Shown in pieces: positions 24,420-32,271 of a stretch of 37,659 bases of DNA. The notes under the pieces are model-generated. The model was given only the letters and a program-made list of their open reading frames with translations, searched no databases and was not told the DNA's origin. Position 1 is the stretch's first letter; every line of letters starts with the position of its first letter. Source of the stretch: Bacteroidaceae bacterium. GTDB taxonomy: Bacteria > Bacteroidota > Bacteroidia > Bacteroidales > Bacteroidaceae. Position numbers and translations under genes: made by a program. The stretch spans positions 1 to 37,659 of the forward strand of contig JAFXAR010000017.1 of assembly GCA_017516885.1 (NCBI GenBank), in the 5' to 3' direction.

Positions 24420-24998
24420 TTATTGTTTCTTTATAACAGCTCCGCCACCCGATGTGCTTGCAGAACTTGAAATACCCAACTGGGCACTCCTCTTTATCAT
24501 CAAAGTAATAATTATATCGGAAAGTCCCGAAATAACGGCACATATTCCAAGAACCAAAGAAAGCGCAGACGGCTTTGCATCAATAACCTCGGCAACCACA
24601 AGCAATGATATTACCGCCATAACCAATGGGGCTATGACCATTGCCCACGAAATCCTTACAGTGCGGCGAGAGGATATAATCACAAACAACTGGTGCAGAG
24701 CCACAAGGAAAAGCAGTATAGCCATAAGCTTTACAAACATAACCTGGAATGTAGCCGGGAAAATCATTAGCCATATACCGAAAGCAATGCTTCCAAGATC
24801 AACAACTGTTATAAGTATTGCCGGAATACGCGAAGTCTCATGGCGCGATATATAAATATTTACCATTGACACAAGTGCCGGCAGGAAGAATGCTATTCCC
24901 ATAATCCTAATGAGCAATTCCATTGCACTGTCCCGCATAGAAATAAGCATAATGCCTACAACCAATGTAGCTATGCTACGAATCAAACTGTTTATCAT
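24420..24998 (-). CDS. DUF308/HdeD-like membrane protein
   Basis: A 192-residue integral membrane protein with about six hydrophobic segments in three hairpins, typical of the DUF308/HdeD family ('IATLVVGIMLI', 'IMGIAFFLPALVSMVNIYIS', 'ILLFLVALHQLFVIISS', 'LSLVLGICAVISGLSDIIITLMI'). The tail is Ser/Gly-rich. I placed the start at MINSLIRSI (24998); an ATG at 25082 would add 28 residues without family character. A lone -7-like TACCTTTG lies at 25123-25130. Function unknown; HdeD is linked to acid resistance in E. coli, but that cannot be carried over. Confidence 0.7.
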   Translation of the reverse strand: MINSLIRSIATLVVGIMLISMRDSAMELLIRIMGIAFFLPALVSMVNIYISRHETSRIPAILITVVDLGSIAFGIWLMIFPATFQVMFVKLMAILLFLVALHQLFVIISSRRTVRISWAMVIAPLVMAVISLLVVAEVIDAKPSALSLVLGICAVISGLSDIIITLMIKRSAQLGISSSASTSGGGAVIKKQ

Positions 24999-25207
24999 AA
25001 AACCATTTTTTAGTGACAATATCGCAGCCGGCCCTGAATATAATCCGTGACAGCCGCCATACTGCAGTCCTATTTTACACAAAAATCCTGTTCAAGCCCG
25101 GCAACACCACGGCTTAACTTTACAAAGGTAGCAAAATTTCCGAATTGATAATATTTGCAATGCAAAATCTTGCAAAAAAAATGTAAAATGACAGTTTCTT
25201 CAACCCA

Positions 25208-25828
25208 TTATTGCACGCAGCAAATAAGCAAATCGCCAGCCTTCATGTAATTTGCGGTATACTTGCAACCGCCAATATCATCCGCACTGTCATAAAGAAC
25301 TACCGTCATAGAGCCCGAAGAACGGGGGCGCAAAGGCTTCATGCGAATATTATCCTTATATGTACCCTCCACATCGCCTACTAGCTTGAACAGCGCCTCG
25401 CATACGCACCACCTCAGCAACAGCATACTGTTGCACTTGTAATCTTCAATCTCGATTTCCGGCACGAATTTCCTTGCAACACGCGTCACATCCCTGCTAA
25501 TCAGTTCAATGTCAGCACCCACTTCCACCTCTTCGGAATATGCAATTAAAGCATATCCGTCAGTGTGGGACACTGTGATAAAGCCGCTGCCCGAAACAAG
25601 GAACGGCTTTCCCCATTCATCGTAACATATACGTTCATCACTTCCGCATACTTCGGCCAACAGTGCACGCACCGCAAGCCATTCCTTGCGCCTGCGCTCC
25701 CCCGACATTGAAGCCAATGCATGCGAACAATCATAAGGAACGAGATTCACAAGCTCCTCTTCAGTCTCCGTTATGCTCCACACAGAGACATTTGCATCAC
25801 CCATTTTGGTTTGTAATGAAAGTGGCAT
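25208..25828 (-). CDS. 4'-phosphopantetheinyl transferase superfamily protein
   Basis: It attaches phosphopantetheine from CoA to carrier proteins. The 206-residue, two-lobed form is Sfp-like. Motifs: 'FITVSHTDGYALIAYSE', 'VGADIELISRDVTRVARKFV' (the Mg-binding D and E) and 'RWCVCEALFKLVG', which fits WxxKEAxxK with Cys in place of the first Lys. The Glu metal ligand is kept. As I remember it, Bacteroides genomes have a PPTase after gldE, as here. A -7-like TACATTTG lies upstream at 25872-25879. Target carrier protein unknown. Confidence 0.82.
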   Translation of the reverse strand: MPLSLQTKMGDANVSVWSITETEEELVNLVPYDCSHALASMSGERRRKEWLAVRALLAEVCGSDERICYDEWGKPFLVSGSGFITVSHTDGYALIAYSEEVEVGADIELISRDVTRVARKFVPEIEIEDYKCNSMLLLRWCVCEALFKLVGDVEGTYKDNIRMKPLRPRSSGSMTVVLYDSADDIGGCKYTANYMKAGDLLICCVQ

Positions 25829-25871
25829 ATTATATACAATTTTACACCAATTAGGAACTATGTTTGCTACG

Positions 25872-25879
25872 CAAATGTA
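25872..25879 (-). promoter_or_regulatory. -7 element before the PPTase gene
   Basis: TACATTTG on the minus strand fits TAnnTTTG. It lies inside the short palindrome GCTAC-ATTTGC-GTAGC, so a regulator site may overlap it. No clear -33 is seen. The predicted leader is about 37 nt. Confidence 0.4.
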
Positions 25880-25889
25880 GCACTTTTAT

Positions 25890-26020
25890 TTTGAATATGA
25901 AAAACTTTGCTTAACTTTGCACTGACGGCTTAACTCCGTCAAGACATTTGAAAACAATTGTCATTAGATGATTTATAAAGATAAAGAGCCGTCATTCCGA
26001 CGGCTCTTTATCTTTTGGGT
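25890..26020 (+). ncRNA. Candidate small RNA in the gldE-PPTase gap
   Basis: On the plus strand TTTG (25890-25893), 18 nt, then TAACTTTG (25912-25919) form a promoter-like pair. The next 95 nt hold a small hairpin (GACGG 25924-25928 with CCGTC 25936-25940) and then a 17-bp terminator hairpin (25977-26015). TGACGGCT (25923-25930) is the reverse complement of AGCCGTCA in the terminator arm, so two folds compete. No plus-strand gene follows. The 300-bp gap holds no ORF I can support. Confidence 0.35.
25977..26015. terminator. Strong hairpin terminator between gldE-like and PPTase genes
   Basis: AAAGATAAAGAGCCGTC, loop ATTCC, GACGGCTCTTTATCTTT: a perfect 17-bp stem. On the minus strand T-rich sequence follows, so it can end the gldE-like transcript (stop at 26129). 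On the plus strand it ends in TCTTTT. Confidence 0.75.
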
Positions 26021-26128
26021 TGTAGTTGTTTAGAGCTTTTGTTAGGTTTTGGTCAAATTGGGAGCATCAACATACGTTGTGTTGTCAAGCATTTTTAGTG
26101 TAAAATTGTATATAATTACCTAAATTGC

Positions 26129-27481
26129 TTATTGCTCTTCCTGCTCTGCAACCGGAAGTGTTGCCTTTATCTTCACTATACGGTGCTTGTCTTTCTCCAC
26201 CACCTCAAAAGCTATTCCATTGCATATTATAGTCTCGTGCAAGGCCGGGAACTCCCCTTTCACCTCAAGCAGAAGACCGGCCAGAGAATCGGCCTCACCT
26301 GCGACCTCCTCAAAGTCATCGCTGTCAAGCGAAGCAATCTTGTAAAAATCAGTCAGCAAAGTCCTGCCATCAAACAAGTACACATTATCCTCCAGCTGTT
26401 CATAAGAGGTATCAGGTTCATCAAACTCATCATTGATTTCGCCCACAATCTCCTCTATTATATCCTCAAGCGTGATAAGTCCCGAAATTCCGCCAAATTC
26501 ATCCACAACCATTGCCATATGCACCTTCACTGTCTGGAAATCGCACAACAAATCATCAATCATCTTGGTTTCGGGCACAAAAAAGGGCTGGCGCAGCAGC
26601 GACTGCCAGCGGAAATTGTCGGTTTTGTTCAAATGCGGAATAAGGTCCTTAATGTAGAGCACTCCACGAATATCGTCCTGAGTTTTTCCATAGACAGGAA
26701 TACGCGAATATGCATTCTCCTCGGCGCATTTCAGCACCTCGGAATATGGAGCATGAATGTCAAGCATCACCATATCAAGACGTGAGGTCATGATATTTTT
26801 CACAGTCTCATCACCGAATCGGATAATGCCTTCGAGCATCTTCTTCTGCTCGCCAATCTCCTTCTTGTCGGTAAGTTCAAGCGCCTGCTCAAGTTCGTCA
26901 ACCGAAAGCAGATGCTGTTTCTTTGACACCAGCCTTTGCGTAAAGGTAGTCGAGCGCACCAAGAATGACGAAAACGGCTTTAGCAGATACGAAAGCACCG
27001 TGAAGCCATTTGCAGTAAAGCGTGCAAAACGCATACTGTCGCTCTTGGAGTATATTTTGGGCATCACCTCGCCAAACAGCAGCAAGAGGAAAGTAAGCAC
27101 CACCGTCAGCAGAATAAATTCCAGCCATTGGGCATCCGCGCCAAACTTAACGAAATCCATGAAGAAGAAATTCAGCAGCATCACTATTCCCACATTCACA
27201 AAATCGTTCACTATAAGAATAGTAGCCAGCAGACGCTCGGGGTTGCCAATAAGATTCAATATACGTTTGTCGCGCGGCGACTTTGAATCGGCAAGCCCGT
27301 CAAGCTCCTCCCGCGTAAGCGAGAAGAATGCCATTTCCGAACCCGACGCAAAAGCTGAGCACATGAGCAGCAGCACTGCAACAAAGAGCGCAACGAGCGC
27401 CCCCGTTGATGGCGTGCCCACTGTTACCTGAGGAAGCGCATATGAGAAATTCTGCAAAAAAGCAGCTAAAAATGTATCCAA
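26129..27481 (-). CDS. gldE: GldE-like hemolysin-C/CorC family membrane protein
   Basis: A 450-residue protein with a DUF21 (CNNM) membrane domain (about 25-205: 'ALVALFVAVLLLMCSAFASGSEMAFFSL', 'FILLTVVLTFLLLLFGEVMPK'), a CBS pair (about 225-350, 'IMTSRLDMVMLDI', 'FGGISGLITLEDIIEEIVGEI') and a C-terminal CorC/HlyC transporter-associated domain (about 365-440). In Bacteroidota this form is annotated GldE because of Flavobacterium gliding, but it is widespread in non-gliding species and relates to Mg/Co export proteins. No other gliding gene is near, so a gliding role is not implied. It follows ssb; a divergent AAACAGCTTCT repeat lies between them. Confidence 0.85.
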   Translation of the reverse strand: MDTFLAAFLQNFSYALPQVTVGTPSTGALVALFVAVLLLMCSAFASGSEMAFFSLTREELDGLADSKSPRDKRILNLIGNPERLLATILIVNDFVNVGIVMLLNFFFMDFVKFGADAQWLEFILLTVVLTFLLLLFGEVMPKIYSKSDSMRFARFTANGFTVLSYLLKPFSSFLVRSTTFTQRLVSKKQHLLSVDELEQALELTDKKEIGEQKKMLEGIIRFGDETVKNIMTSRLDMVMLDIHAPYSEVLKCAEENAYSRIPVYGKTQDDIRGVLYIKDLIPHLNKTDNFRWQSLLRQPFFVPETKMIDDLLCDFQTVKVHMAMVVDEFGGISGLITLEDIIEEIVGEINDEFDEPDTSYEQLEDNVYLFDGRTLLTDFYKIASLDSDDFEEVAGEADSLAGLLLEVKGEFPALHETIICNGIAFEVVEKDKHRIVKIKATLPVAEQEEQ

Positions 27482-27510
27482 AATAATTAAAGGTTAAAAC
27501 GACAAAGGCC

Positions 27511-27551
27511 AGAAGCTGCTTAACAGTCTCTTAGAAGCTTCTAACTATTTC
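27511..27551 (-). repeat. AAACAGCTTCT-like element between ssb and gldE
   Basis: On the minus strand TTAGAAGCTTCTAAGAGAC is followed by TGTTAAGCAGCTTCTGG, 30 bp before the gldE-like start. TTAGAAGCTTCTAA is itself a 14-bp perfect palindrome. Confidence 0.4.
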
Positions 27552-27938
27552 TTAAAACGGCGCACCTGAAGAGGAAGGCTCTTGCGCCTGGGGGGATGCT
27601 GCGCCCCTTGAAGAGAGCATCTCCATGGTTTCGGCAAGAATTTCCGTTCTGTAACGGCGTATACCGTTCTGGTCCTCATAGGTATTTGTCCTTATCTTGC
27701 CCTCTATGTATATTCTGTCGCCCTTATGCACATAACGCTCTGCAACATCGGCAAGGCCGCCCCACAGCACTATGTTATGCCATTCGGTACGTTCAGGCAC
27801 CTGCGTGCCATTCTGCAGCGTATAAGCACGCTCTGTTGTGGCAAGCACCATATTTGCAACAGCCACATTGCGGTCGAGATGACGCACATCGGGGTCCTTG
27901 CCCACATTGCCTATCAAAATAACCTTGTTTACTGACAT
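27552..27938 (-). CDS. ssb: Single-stranded DNA-binding protein
   Basis: A 128-residue OB-fold protein: 'MSVNKVILIGNVGKDPDVRHLD', 'ERTEWHNIVLWGGLADVAERYVHKGDRIYIEGKIRT', 'RRYRTEILAETMEML'. It binds and protects ssDNA and recruits partners by its C-terminus. The tip reads 'EPSSSGAPF': Pro-Phe is kept but the usual acidic run (DDDxPF) is replaced by Ser/Gly. I chose the ATG at 27938; the ATG at 27995 lies within the -33 element (27993-27995) of a good promoter. A second SSB elsewhere in the genome is possible. Confidence 0.92.
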   Translation of the reverse strand: MSVNKVILIGNVGKDPDVRHLDRNVAVANMVLATTERAYTLQNGTQVPERTEWHNIVLWGGLADVAERYVHKGDRIYIEGKIRTNTYEDQNGIRRYRTEILAETMEMLSSRGAASPQAQEPSSSGAPF

Positions 27939-27964
27939 ATTATATCTTTTTAAAATAATCAGTG

Positions 27965-27995
27965 CAAAGTTAACACATTTGAGCGCCAAAGTCAA
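27965..27995 (-). promoter_or_regulatory. Promoter of ssb
   Basis: On the minus strand TTG (27995-27993), 20 nt, TAACTTTG (27972-27965). The predicted leader is about 20 nt to the ATG at 27938, which fixes the ssb start. Confidence 0.65.
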
Positions 27996-28150
27996 GAATT
28001 TGAATATAAATATTTAGAAGCAGCACACGCATATCAATTAAAAACCCGCCATGCCGCAAGGAAGAACTGTCCATTTTTTATCATTTTTGTACAACCTTGA
28101 AAACATTTAATATGTTAATAGAGATTTTTTTGCAAAAAAGAAGTCATAAA

Positions 28151-28182
28151 TTTCGCATATAGCAAAAAAAGCAATATATTTG
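28151..28182 (+). promoter_or_regulatory. Promoter of the HU-RNase G operon
   Basis: TTTC (28151-28154), 20 nt, TATATTTG (28175-28182). A small hairpin CCGT-AA-ACGG lies at the expected transcript start. The leader is about 45 nt to the HU ATG. Confidence 0.6.
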
Positions 28183-28232
28183 CAATCCGTAAACGGAATA
28201 TTCACATTTGTAAAATATAAATAGCAAAAAAG

Positions 28233-28508
28233 ATGACTAAAGCAGAGATTGTAAAAGAAATTGCAGAAAAGACAGGCATTGAGAAGTCTGTTGTATTGAC
28301 AACTGTAGAATCGTTCATGGAGGCAGTAAAGACATCTTTGTCAAATCAGGAGCCTGTTTACCTGCGTGGTTTTGGTAGTTTCATCATCAAGCACAGAGCA
28401 GAAAAGACAGCCCGTGACATCCACAAGGAGAAGACAATTACTATTCCAGCACATGATATTCCGGCATTCAAACCAGCCAAGACATTCATGAATGACGTAA
28501 AAAAATAA
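28233..28508 (+). CDS. HU-family DNA-binding protein
   Basis: A 91-residue nucleoid protein that binds and bends DNA as a dimer. 'MTKAEIVKEIAEKTGIEKSVVLTTVESFMEAVK' is the helical dimer body, 'VYLRGFGSFIIKHRAEKTARD' the beta hairpin and 'IPAHDIPAFKPAKTFMNDVKK' the conserved end. The length is that of canonical HU. It is first in a plus-strand run with the AURKAIP1-like gene and RNase G. Confidence 0.95.
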   Translation: MTKAEIVKEIAEKTGIEKSVVLTTVESFMEAVKTSLSNQEPVYLRGFGSFIIKHRAEKTARDIHKEKTITIPAHDIPAFKPAKTFMNDVKK

Positions 28509-28537
28509 GAGTGATTAATCAATAAATTTTATTAACT

Positions 28538-28627
28538 ATGCCAAGCGGAAAGAAAAAGAAAAGACATAAAATGTCTACGCACAAGCGTAAAAAAAGACTG
28601 AGAAAGAACAGACATAAGAACAAGTAA
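28538..28627 (+). CDS. AURKAIP1/COX24-domain tiny protein (bS22/mS38-like)
   Basis: A 29-residue ORF, ATG 28538 to TAA 28625-28627, extremely basic: MPSGKKKKRHKMSTHKRKKR and then LRKNRHKNK. The pattern of 'KRKKRxRKxRHKxK' is that of the AURKAIP1/COX24 C-terminal family. This includes mitochondrial mS38 and the mycobacterial small-subunit protein bS22. It is probably a ribosomal protein buried in the small subunit near the decoding region; the Bacteroidota role is inferred. It lies 29 bp after HU. A strong hairpin (28646-28697) follows before RNase G. Confidence 0.75.
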   Translation: MPSGKKKKRHKMSTHKRKKRLRKNRHKNK

Positions 28628-28645
28628 TCTCAAGTCTGTGCTATC

Positions 28646-28697
28646 ACAAAAAACAAACTTGAAGCAAAGGTATACAGCACTCAAGTTTGTTTTTTGT
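28646..28697 (+). terminator. Terminator or attenuator between the tiny ORF and RNase G
   Basis: ACAAAAAACAAACTTGA (28646-28662) and TCAAGTTTGTTTTTTGT (28681-28697) form a perfect 17-bp stem with an 18-nt loop; the T-rich arm acts as its own U-tract. It should make HU and the tiny gene the main transcript, leaving RNase G to read-through or another promoter. Confidence 0.75.
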
Positions 28698-28758
28698 TAC
28701 AAACAGGGTCAAGAGTCTTGCCTTAAGTAAAAGAGACTCACTAAACAAAAACAGTATT

Positions 28759-30339
28759 GTGACAAGCGAACTTATTGTAGATGTTCATTCACAGGAAATT
28801 TCCATTGCTATTACCGAAGAGAAACAGCTTGTGGAGTTTCAGCGTGAAGAACAGACCGAAACATTCTCGGTAGGCAATATCTATCACGGACGCGTAAAGA
28901 AAATTATGCCCGGACTGAATGCCTGCTTTGTTGATGTCGGTTCCGAGAAGGAAGCCTTCCTGCACTATTCCGACTTGGGTGCACAATTCTACTCTCTTCA
29001 AAAATACCTTAAACAGGTAACAAGCGACCGCAAAAAGAGCTTCCCCATTTCAAAGGCATCCATAATGCCCGAGAAAAAGAAAGAGGGAAACATTTCCGAA
29101 GCATTGCAAACCGGACAGGAAGTTTTAGTTCAGGTTATAAAGGAGCCTATAAACACCAAAGGGCCGAGACTTACCTGCGAACTGTCGTTTGCCGGACGTT
29201 TCCTGATACTTATCCCATTTGAGGACAAGGTATCAGTATCGTCAAAGATAAAGTCCCCCGAAGAGCGGACACGCCTCAAGCAGTTGCTGCAGAGCATAAA
29301 GCCGAAAAACTTTGGCATTATAGTGCGCACCGTTGCCGAAGGCAAGAAGGTTGCCGAACTTGACAGCGAACTGCGCTCGCTCGTGTCGAACTGGGAATCA
29401 TTGGTAGCCAAGACACAAAAAAGCACCAAACCCCCAACCTTGGTACACGAGGAATCGGACAGAACACTCGCCCTGCTGCGCGACCTCTTCAATCCGTCGT
29501 ATGAGAGCATACACGTGAACAACATTGACGTATACAAGCGAATAAGGGATTATGTATCGATTATTGCTCCTGAAAGCGTAGACATAATTAAGCTCTACCG
29601 CGGAGAGCACCCCATATTCGACCACTTTGGAATAACAAAGCAGATAAAATCCTCATTCGGAAGGATTGTATCATTCAAAGGCGGCGCCTACCTTGTTATT
29701 GAACACACTGAAGCCTTGCACGTTGTCGACGTAAACAGCGGAAACAGAGCGCGCAACAACGCAAGCAATCAGGAGGAGAATGCCCTTGAGGTAAATCTTG
29801 GGGCAGCAGATGAACTTGCCAGACAGCTGCGCCTGCGCGACATGGGCGGCATAATAGTCGTTGACTTCATTGACATGGACAAGTCAGAGCACCGGCAGGC
29901 CCTCCTTGAGAGAATGACCGAAAACATGAGCCGCGACAGGGCAAAGCACAACATTCTGCCGCTTAGCAAATTCGGTCTCATGCAGATAACACGCCAGCGA
30001 GTGCGTCCGGCAACAAACATGGAGGTTGAGGAGAACTGTCCTGTATGCCATGGAAAAGGCAAAATACAGCCTTCGGTTCTCTTTACAGAAACATTGGAGA
30101 GTAAGATTGAAACACTTGTAAAGACCATAGGCGTCAAAAGATTCAAGCTGCACGTACACCCCTATGTAGCAGCATACATTAAAAAGGGATTTTTCTCCCT
30201 CAAATGGAAATGGCGTCTTAAGTACGGAATGGGAGTACGCATCATTGCCGACCAGAAGCTTGCCTATTTAGAGTATCATTTCTATGACAAGAAAGGCAAC
30301 GAGGTTGACATGAAAGAGGAATCGGAAATCAAGAAATGA
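28759..30339 (+). CDS. rng: Ribonuclease G/E family endoribonuclease
   Basis: A single-strand-specific endoribonuclease for rRNA maturation and mRNA decay. At 526 residues it is the short RNase G type without an RNase E scaffold tail. An S1 domain covers about 35-120 ('GNIYHGRVKKIMPGLNACFVDVG...AFLHYSDL'), with a charged insert ('MPEKKKEG'). The catalytic Asp residues are in 'HVVDVNSG' and 'GIIVVDFIDM', and 'ENCPVCHGKG' is the Zn-link. I chose the GTG at 28759 (VTSELIVDV), where the family begins. A TTG at 28687 in frame lies inside the preceding hairpin and would add 24 odd residues. Confidence 0.92.
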   Translation: MTSELIVDVHSQEISIAITEEKQLVEFQREEQTETFSVGNIYHGRVKKIMPGLNACFVDVGSEKEAFLHYSDLGAQFYSLQKYLKQVTSDRKKSFPISKASIMPEKKKEGNISEALQTGQEVLVQVIKEPINTKGPRLTCELSFAGRFLILIPFEDKVSVSSKIKSPEERTRLKQLLQSIKPKNFGIIVRTVAEGKKVAELDSELRSLVSNWESLVAKTQKSTKPPTLVHEESDRTLALLRDLFNPSYESIHVNNIDVYKRIRDYVSIIAPESVDIIKLYRGEHPIFDHFGITKQIKSSFGRIVSFKGGAYLVIEHTEALHVVDVNSGNRARNNASNQEENALEVNLGAADELARQLRLRDMGGIIVVDFIDMDKSEHRQALLERMTENMSRDRAKHNILPLSKFGLMQITRQRVRPATNMEVEENCPVCHGKGKIQPSVLFTETLESKIETLVKTIGVKRFKLHVHPYVAAYIKKGFFSLKWKWRLKYGMGVRIIADQKLAYLEYHFYDKKGNEVDMKEESEIKK

Positions 30340-30350
30340 TTGCCTTTGTG

Positions 30351-30410
30351 CAAATCCCCTAAAAAAGAGACAGCGGCCATGCAGCCGCTGTCTCTTTTTT
30401 AGGGAATTTG
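30351..30410. terminator. Bidirectional terminator between convergent rng and phosphoglucomutase genes
   Basis: A 27-bp stem with a single mismatch (arms 30351-30377 and 30384-30410, core AAAAAAGAGACAGCGGC, loop CATGCA). The A-run and T-run give a U-tract in both directions. It lies 11 bp after rng and 8 bp after the mutase stop codon. Confidence 0.92.
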
Positions 30411-30417
30411 AATTATA

Positions 30418-32163
30418 TCAGATGCCCATTGCCTGCTTCATTGCAGAAATAGTCTCGTCAGCCTTGGCGCAAGCATCGGCATAGCAGTTACGGCAGCCCA
30501 TCTTGCCCTTAGCCTCCATGTAGAACTTAATCTTGGGCTCAGTACCTGAAGGACGCACAGAAACCTTGTTGCCGCTCTCAGTGAAATACTGAAGAACATT
30601 TGACGGTTCGGGCATATCAATATCAGTAACATTGCCCTCAGCATCAGTCTGCTTCATAGCCTTAAAGTCCTTGTAGCAGACAACCTTCTCGCCGGCCATC
30701 TCCTTGAGAGGATTTGCGCGGAAGTTCTCCATCATCTGGCGAATCTCGTCAGCACCGCTCTTGCCCGGCTTAACAACATTCACTGTTATCTCCTTAGAGA
30801 ATCCATACTCAACATAAATATCCATGAGCAGCTCATAGAGGCCCTTGCCGTTATCCTTTGCCCAAGCAGCAACCTCAGCAATAAGGCTGCATGCTGATAC
30901 AGAGTCCTTATCGCGGCAGAAATCCTCAGCAAGGAAGCCGAAGCTCTCCTCGCCGCCGCCAATGTACTTTGCAATGCCCTCATTGTCGCGTATAACCTTA
31001 GCAATCCACTTGAAGCCGGTGTAGCAATCGTACATCTTAATGTTGTTCTTCTCGGCAATATTCTTTATTACCTCAGTTGTAACAATAGTCTTAACCACAA
31101 ACTCCTTGCCGGTCATCTTGCCCAATTTTGTATACTGGGTAATGATGTAGTAAAGGAACATCATGCAAGTCTGGTTACCGTTGATAATCATCCACTCACC
31201 CTTGCTGTCCTTGCACGCAATGGCAAGACGGTCAGCGTCAGGGTCCGAAGCCATTACAAGGTCGGCATCAATCTTCTTGGCAAGGTCAATAGCCATAGTC
31301 ATGGCCTCAGGGTTCTCCGGGTTAGGAGATACTACTGTTGGGAAGTTGCCGTCCTTTACCATCTGCTCCTCTACGCAGTGGATATTCTCGAATCCCCACT
31401 TGCGCAACGATGCAGGAATGAGCACGCGGCCGCATCCGTGAATTGGGGTATACACAATCTTAAGGTCCTTGTGGCGCTCAATCACAGCTGGGTCAATTGA
31501 GAGAGTCTTTACAGCATCAAGGAAAGCATTGTCAATCTCCTCGCCGATAACCTCAATAAGCGCTGGATTGCCCTGGAACTTAATATCCTCAACCTTTACG
31601 CTCTCAACATGCTTGATAGTATTCACGTCGTGCGGAGAGAGCATCTGCGCGCCATCGTCCCAATAAGCCTTGTAGCCGTTATACTCCTTGGGGTTATGGC
31701 TTGCAGTGATGTTAACGCCGCTCTGGCAGCCCAAGTGACGGATAGCAAAAGAGATTTCGGGAGTAGGACGCAAGTCCTCGAACAGATATACTTTTATTCC
31801 GTTAGCCGAGAAGATATTTGCCGAAATTTCAGCAAACAGACGGCTATTGTTGCGGCAGTCGTGGCCTACAACAACTGAAATCTGCTCCAAATCCTTGAAG
31901 CACTCATTCAAATAGTTGGCCAAGCCCTGTGTAGCCTTTCCCACTGTGTAGATGTTCATGCGGTTGCTGCCAGCGCCCATAATGCCGCGCAGACCGCCTG
32001 TACCGAATTCAAGTTCACGATAGAAAGCGTCAATGAGCGGTGTCTTGTCCTCATTGTCAAGCATTGCCTGAACTTCCTTGCGTGTCTCTTCGTCATAAGC
32101 CGGAGAAAGCCACTCTTCAGCCTTTTCCGTTACCATTTTAATAAGTTCCTGATCCATATTCAA
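30418..32163 (-). CDS. Phosphoglucomutase/phosphomannomutase family protein
   Basis: It interconverts hexose 1- and 6-phosphates through a phosphoserine. At 581 residues it has the long PgcA-like form. Domains 1 to 4 are visible: 'GTGGLRGIMGAGSNRMN' near residue 50, the active-site 'TASHNPKEYNGYKAYW' (phosphoserine), the Mg loop 'DPDADRLAIA', the sugar loop 'GGEESFGFL' and the phosphate-binding 'RPSGTEPKIKFYMEA'. The third Met-containing start (MDQELIK, residue 3) is as good as the first. The product feeds envelope polysaccharide and storage glycan synthesis. A -7-like TATATTTG lies at 32238-32245. Confidence 0.92.
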   Translation of the reverse strand: MNMDQELIKMVTEKAEEWLSPAYDEETRKEVQAMLDNEDKTPLIDAFYRELEFGTGGLRGIMGAGSNRMNIYTVGKATQGLANYLNECFKDLEQISVVVGHDCRNNSRLFAEISANIFSANGIKVYLFEDLRPTPEISFAIRHLGCQSGVNITASHNPKEYNGYKAYWDDGAQMLSPHDVNTIKHVESVKVEDIKFQGNPALIEVIGEEIDNAFLDAVKTLSIDPAVIERHKDLKIVYTPIHGCGRVLIPASLRKWGFENIHCVEEQMVKDGNFPTVVSPNPENPEAMTMAIDLAKKIDADLVMASDPDADRLAIACKDSKGEWMIINGNQTCMMFLYYIITQYTKLGKMTGKEFVVKTIVTTEVIKNIAEKNNIKMYDCYTGFKWIAKVIRDNEGIAKYIGGGEESFGFLAEDFCRDKDSVSACSLIAEVAAWAKDNGKGLYELLMDIYVEYGFSKEITVNVVKPGKSGADEIRQMMENFRANPLKEMAGEKVVCYKDFKAMKQTDAEGNVTDIDMPEPSNVLQYFTESGNKVSVRPSGTEPKIKFYMEAKGKMGCRNCYADACAKADETISAMKQAMGI

Positions 32164-32237
32164 TAATATTTAATGTAATGCGACATATAGTAAAACGGTT
32201 CACTTAACCAAAAGGTTATACGAAACCATTATTAGCG

Positions 32238-32245
32238 CAAATATA
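32238..32245 (-). promoter_or_regulatory. -7 element of the phosphoglucomutase gene
   Basis: TATATTTG on the minus strand fits TAnnTTTG. The -33 is not evident. The leader of about 68 nt holds a possible hairpin GGTT/AACC near 32200-32215. Confidence 0.4.
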
Positions 32246-32271
32246 TAAATTTATTTTAATATTACCATATA

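Noticed and set aside
26129-27481. Evidence of a gliding or type IX secretion locus from the GldE-like gene
   Set aside because: GldE-type CorC/HlyC proteins occur in non-gliding Bacteroidales, and no other gld, spr or por gene is in the window.
28687-28758. Upstream TTG start for RNase G
   Set aside because: It would place the start codon in the terminator stem and add 24 residues not typical of the family. GTG at 28759 gives the usual N-terminus.
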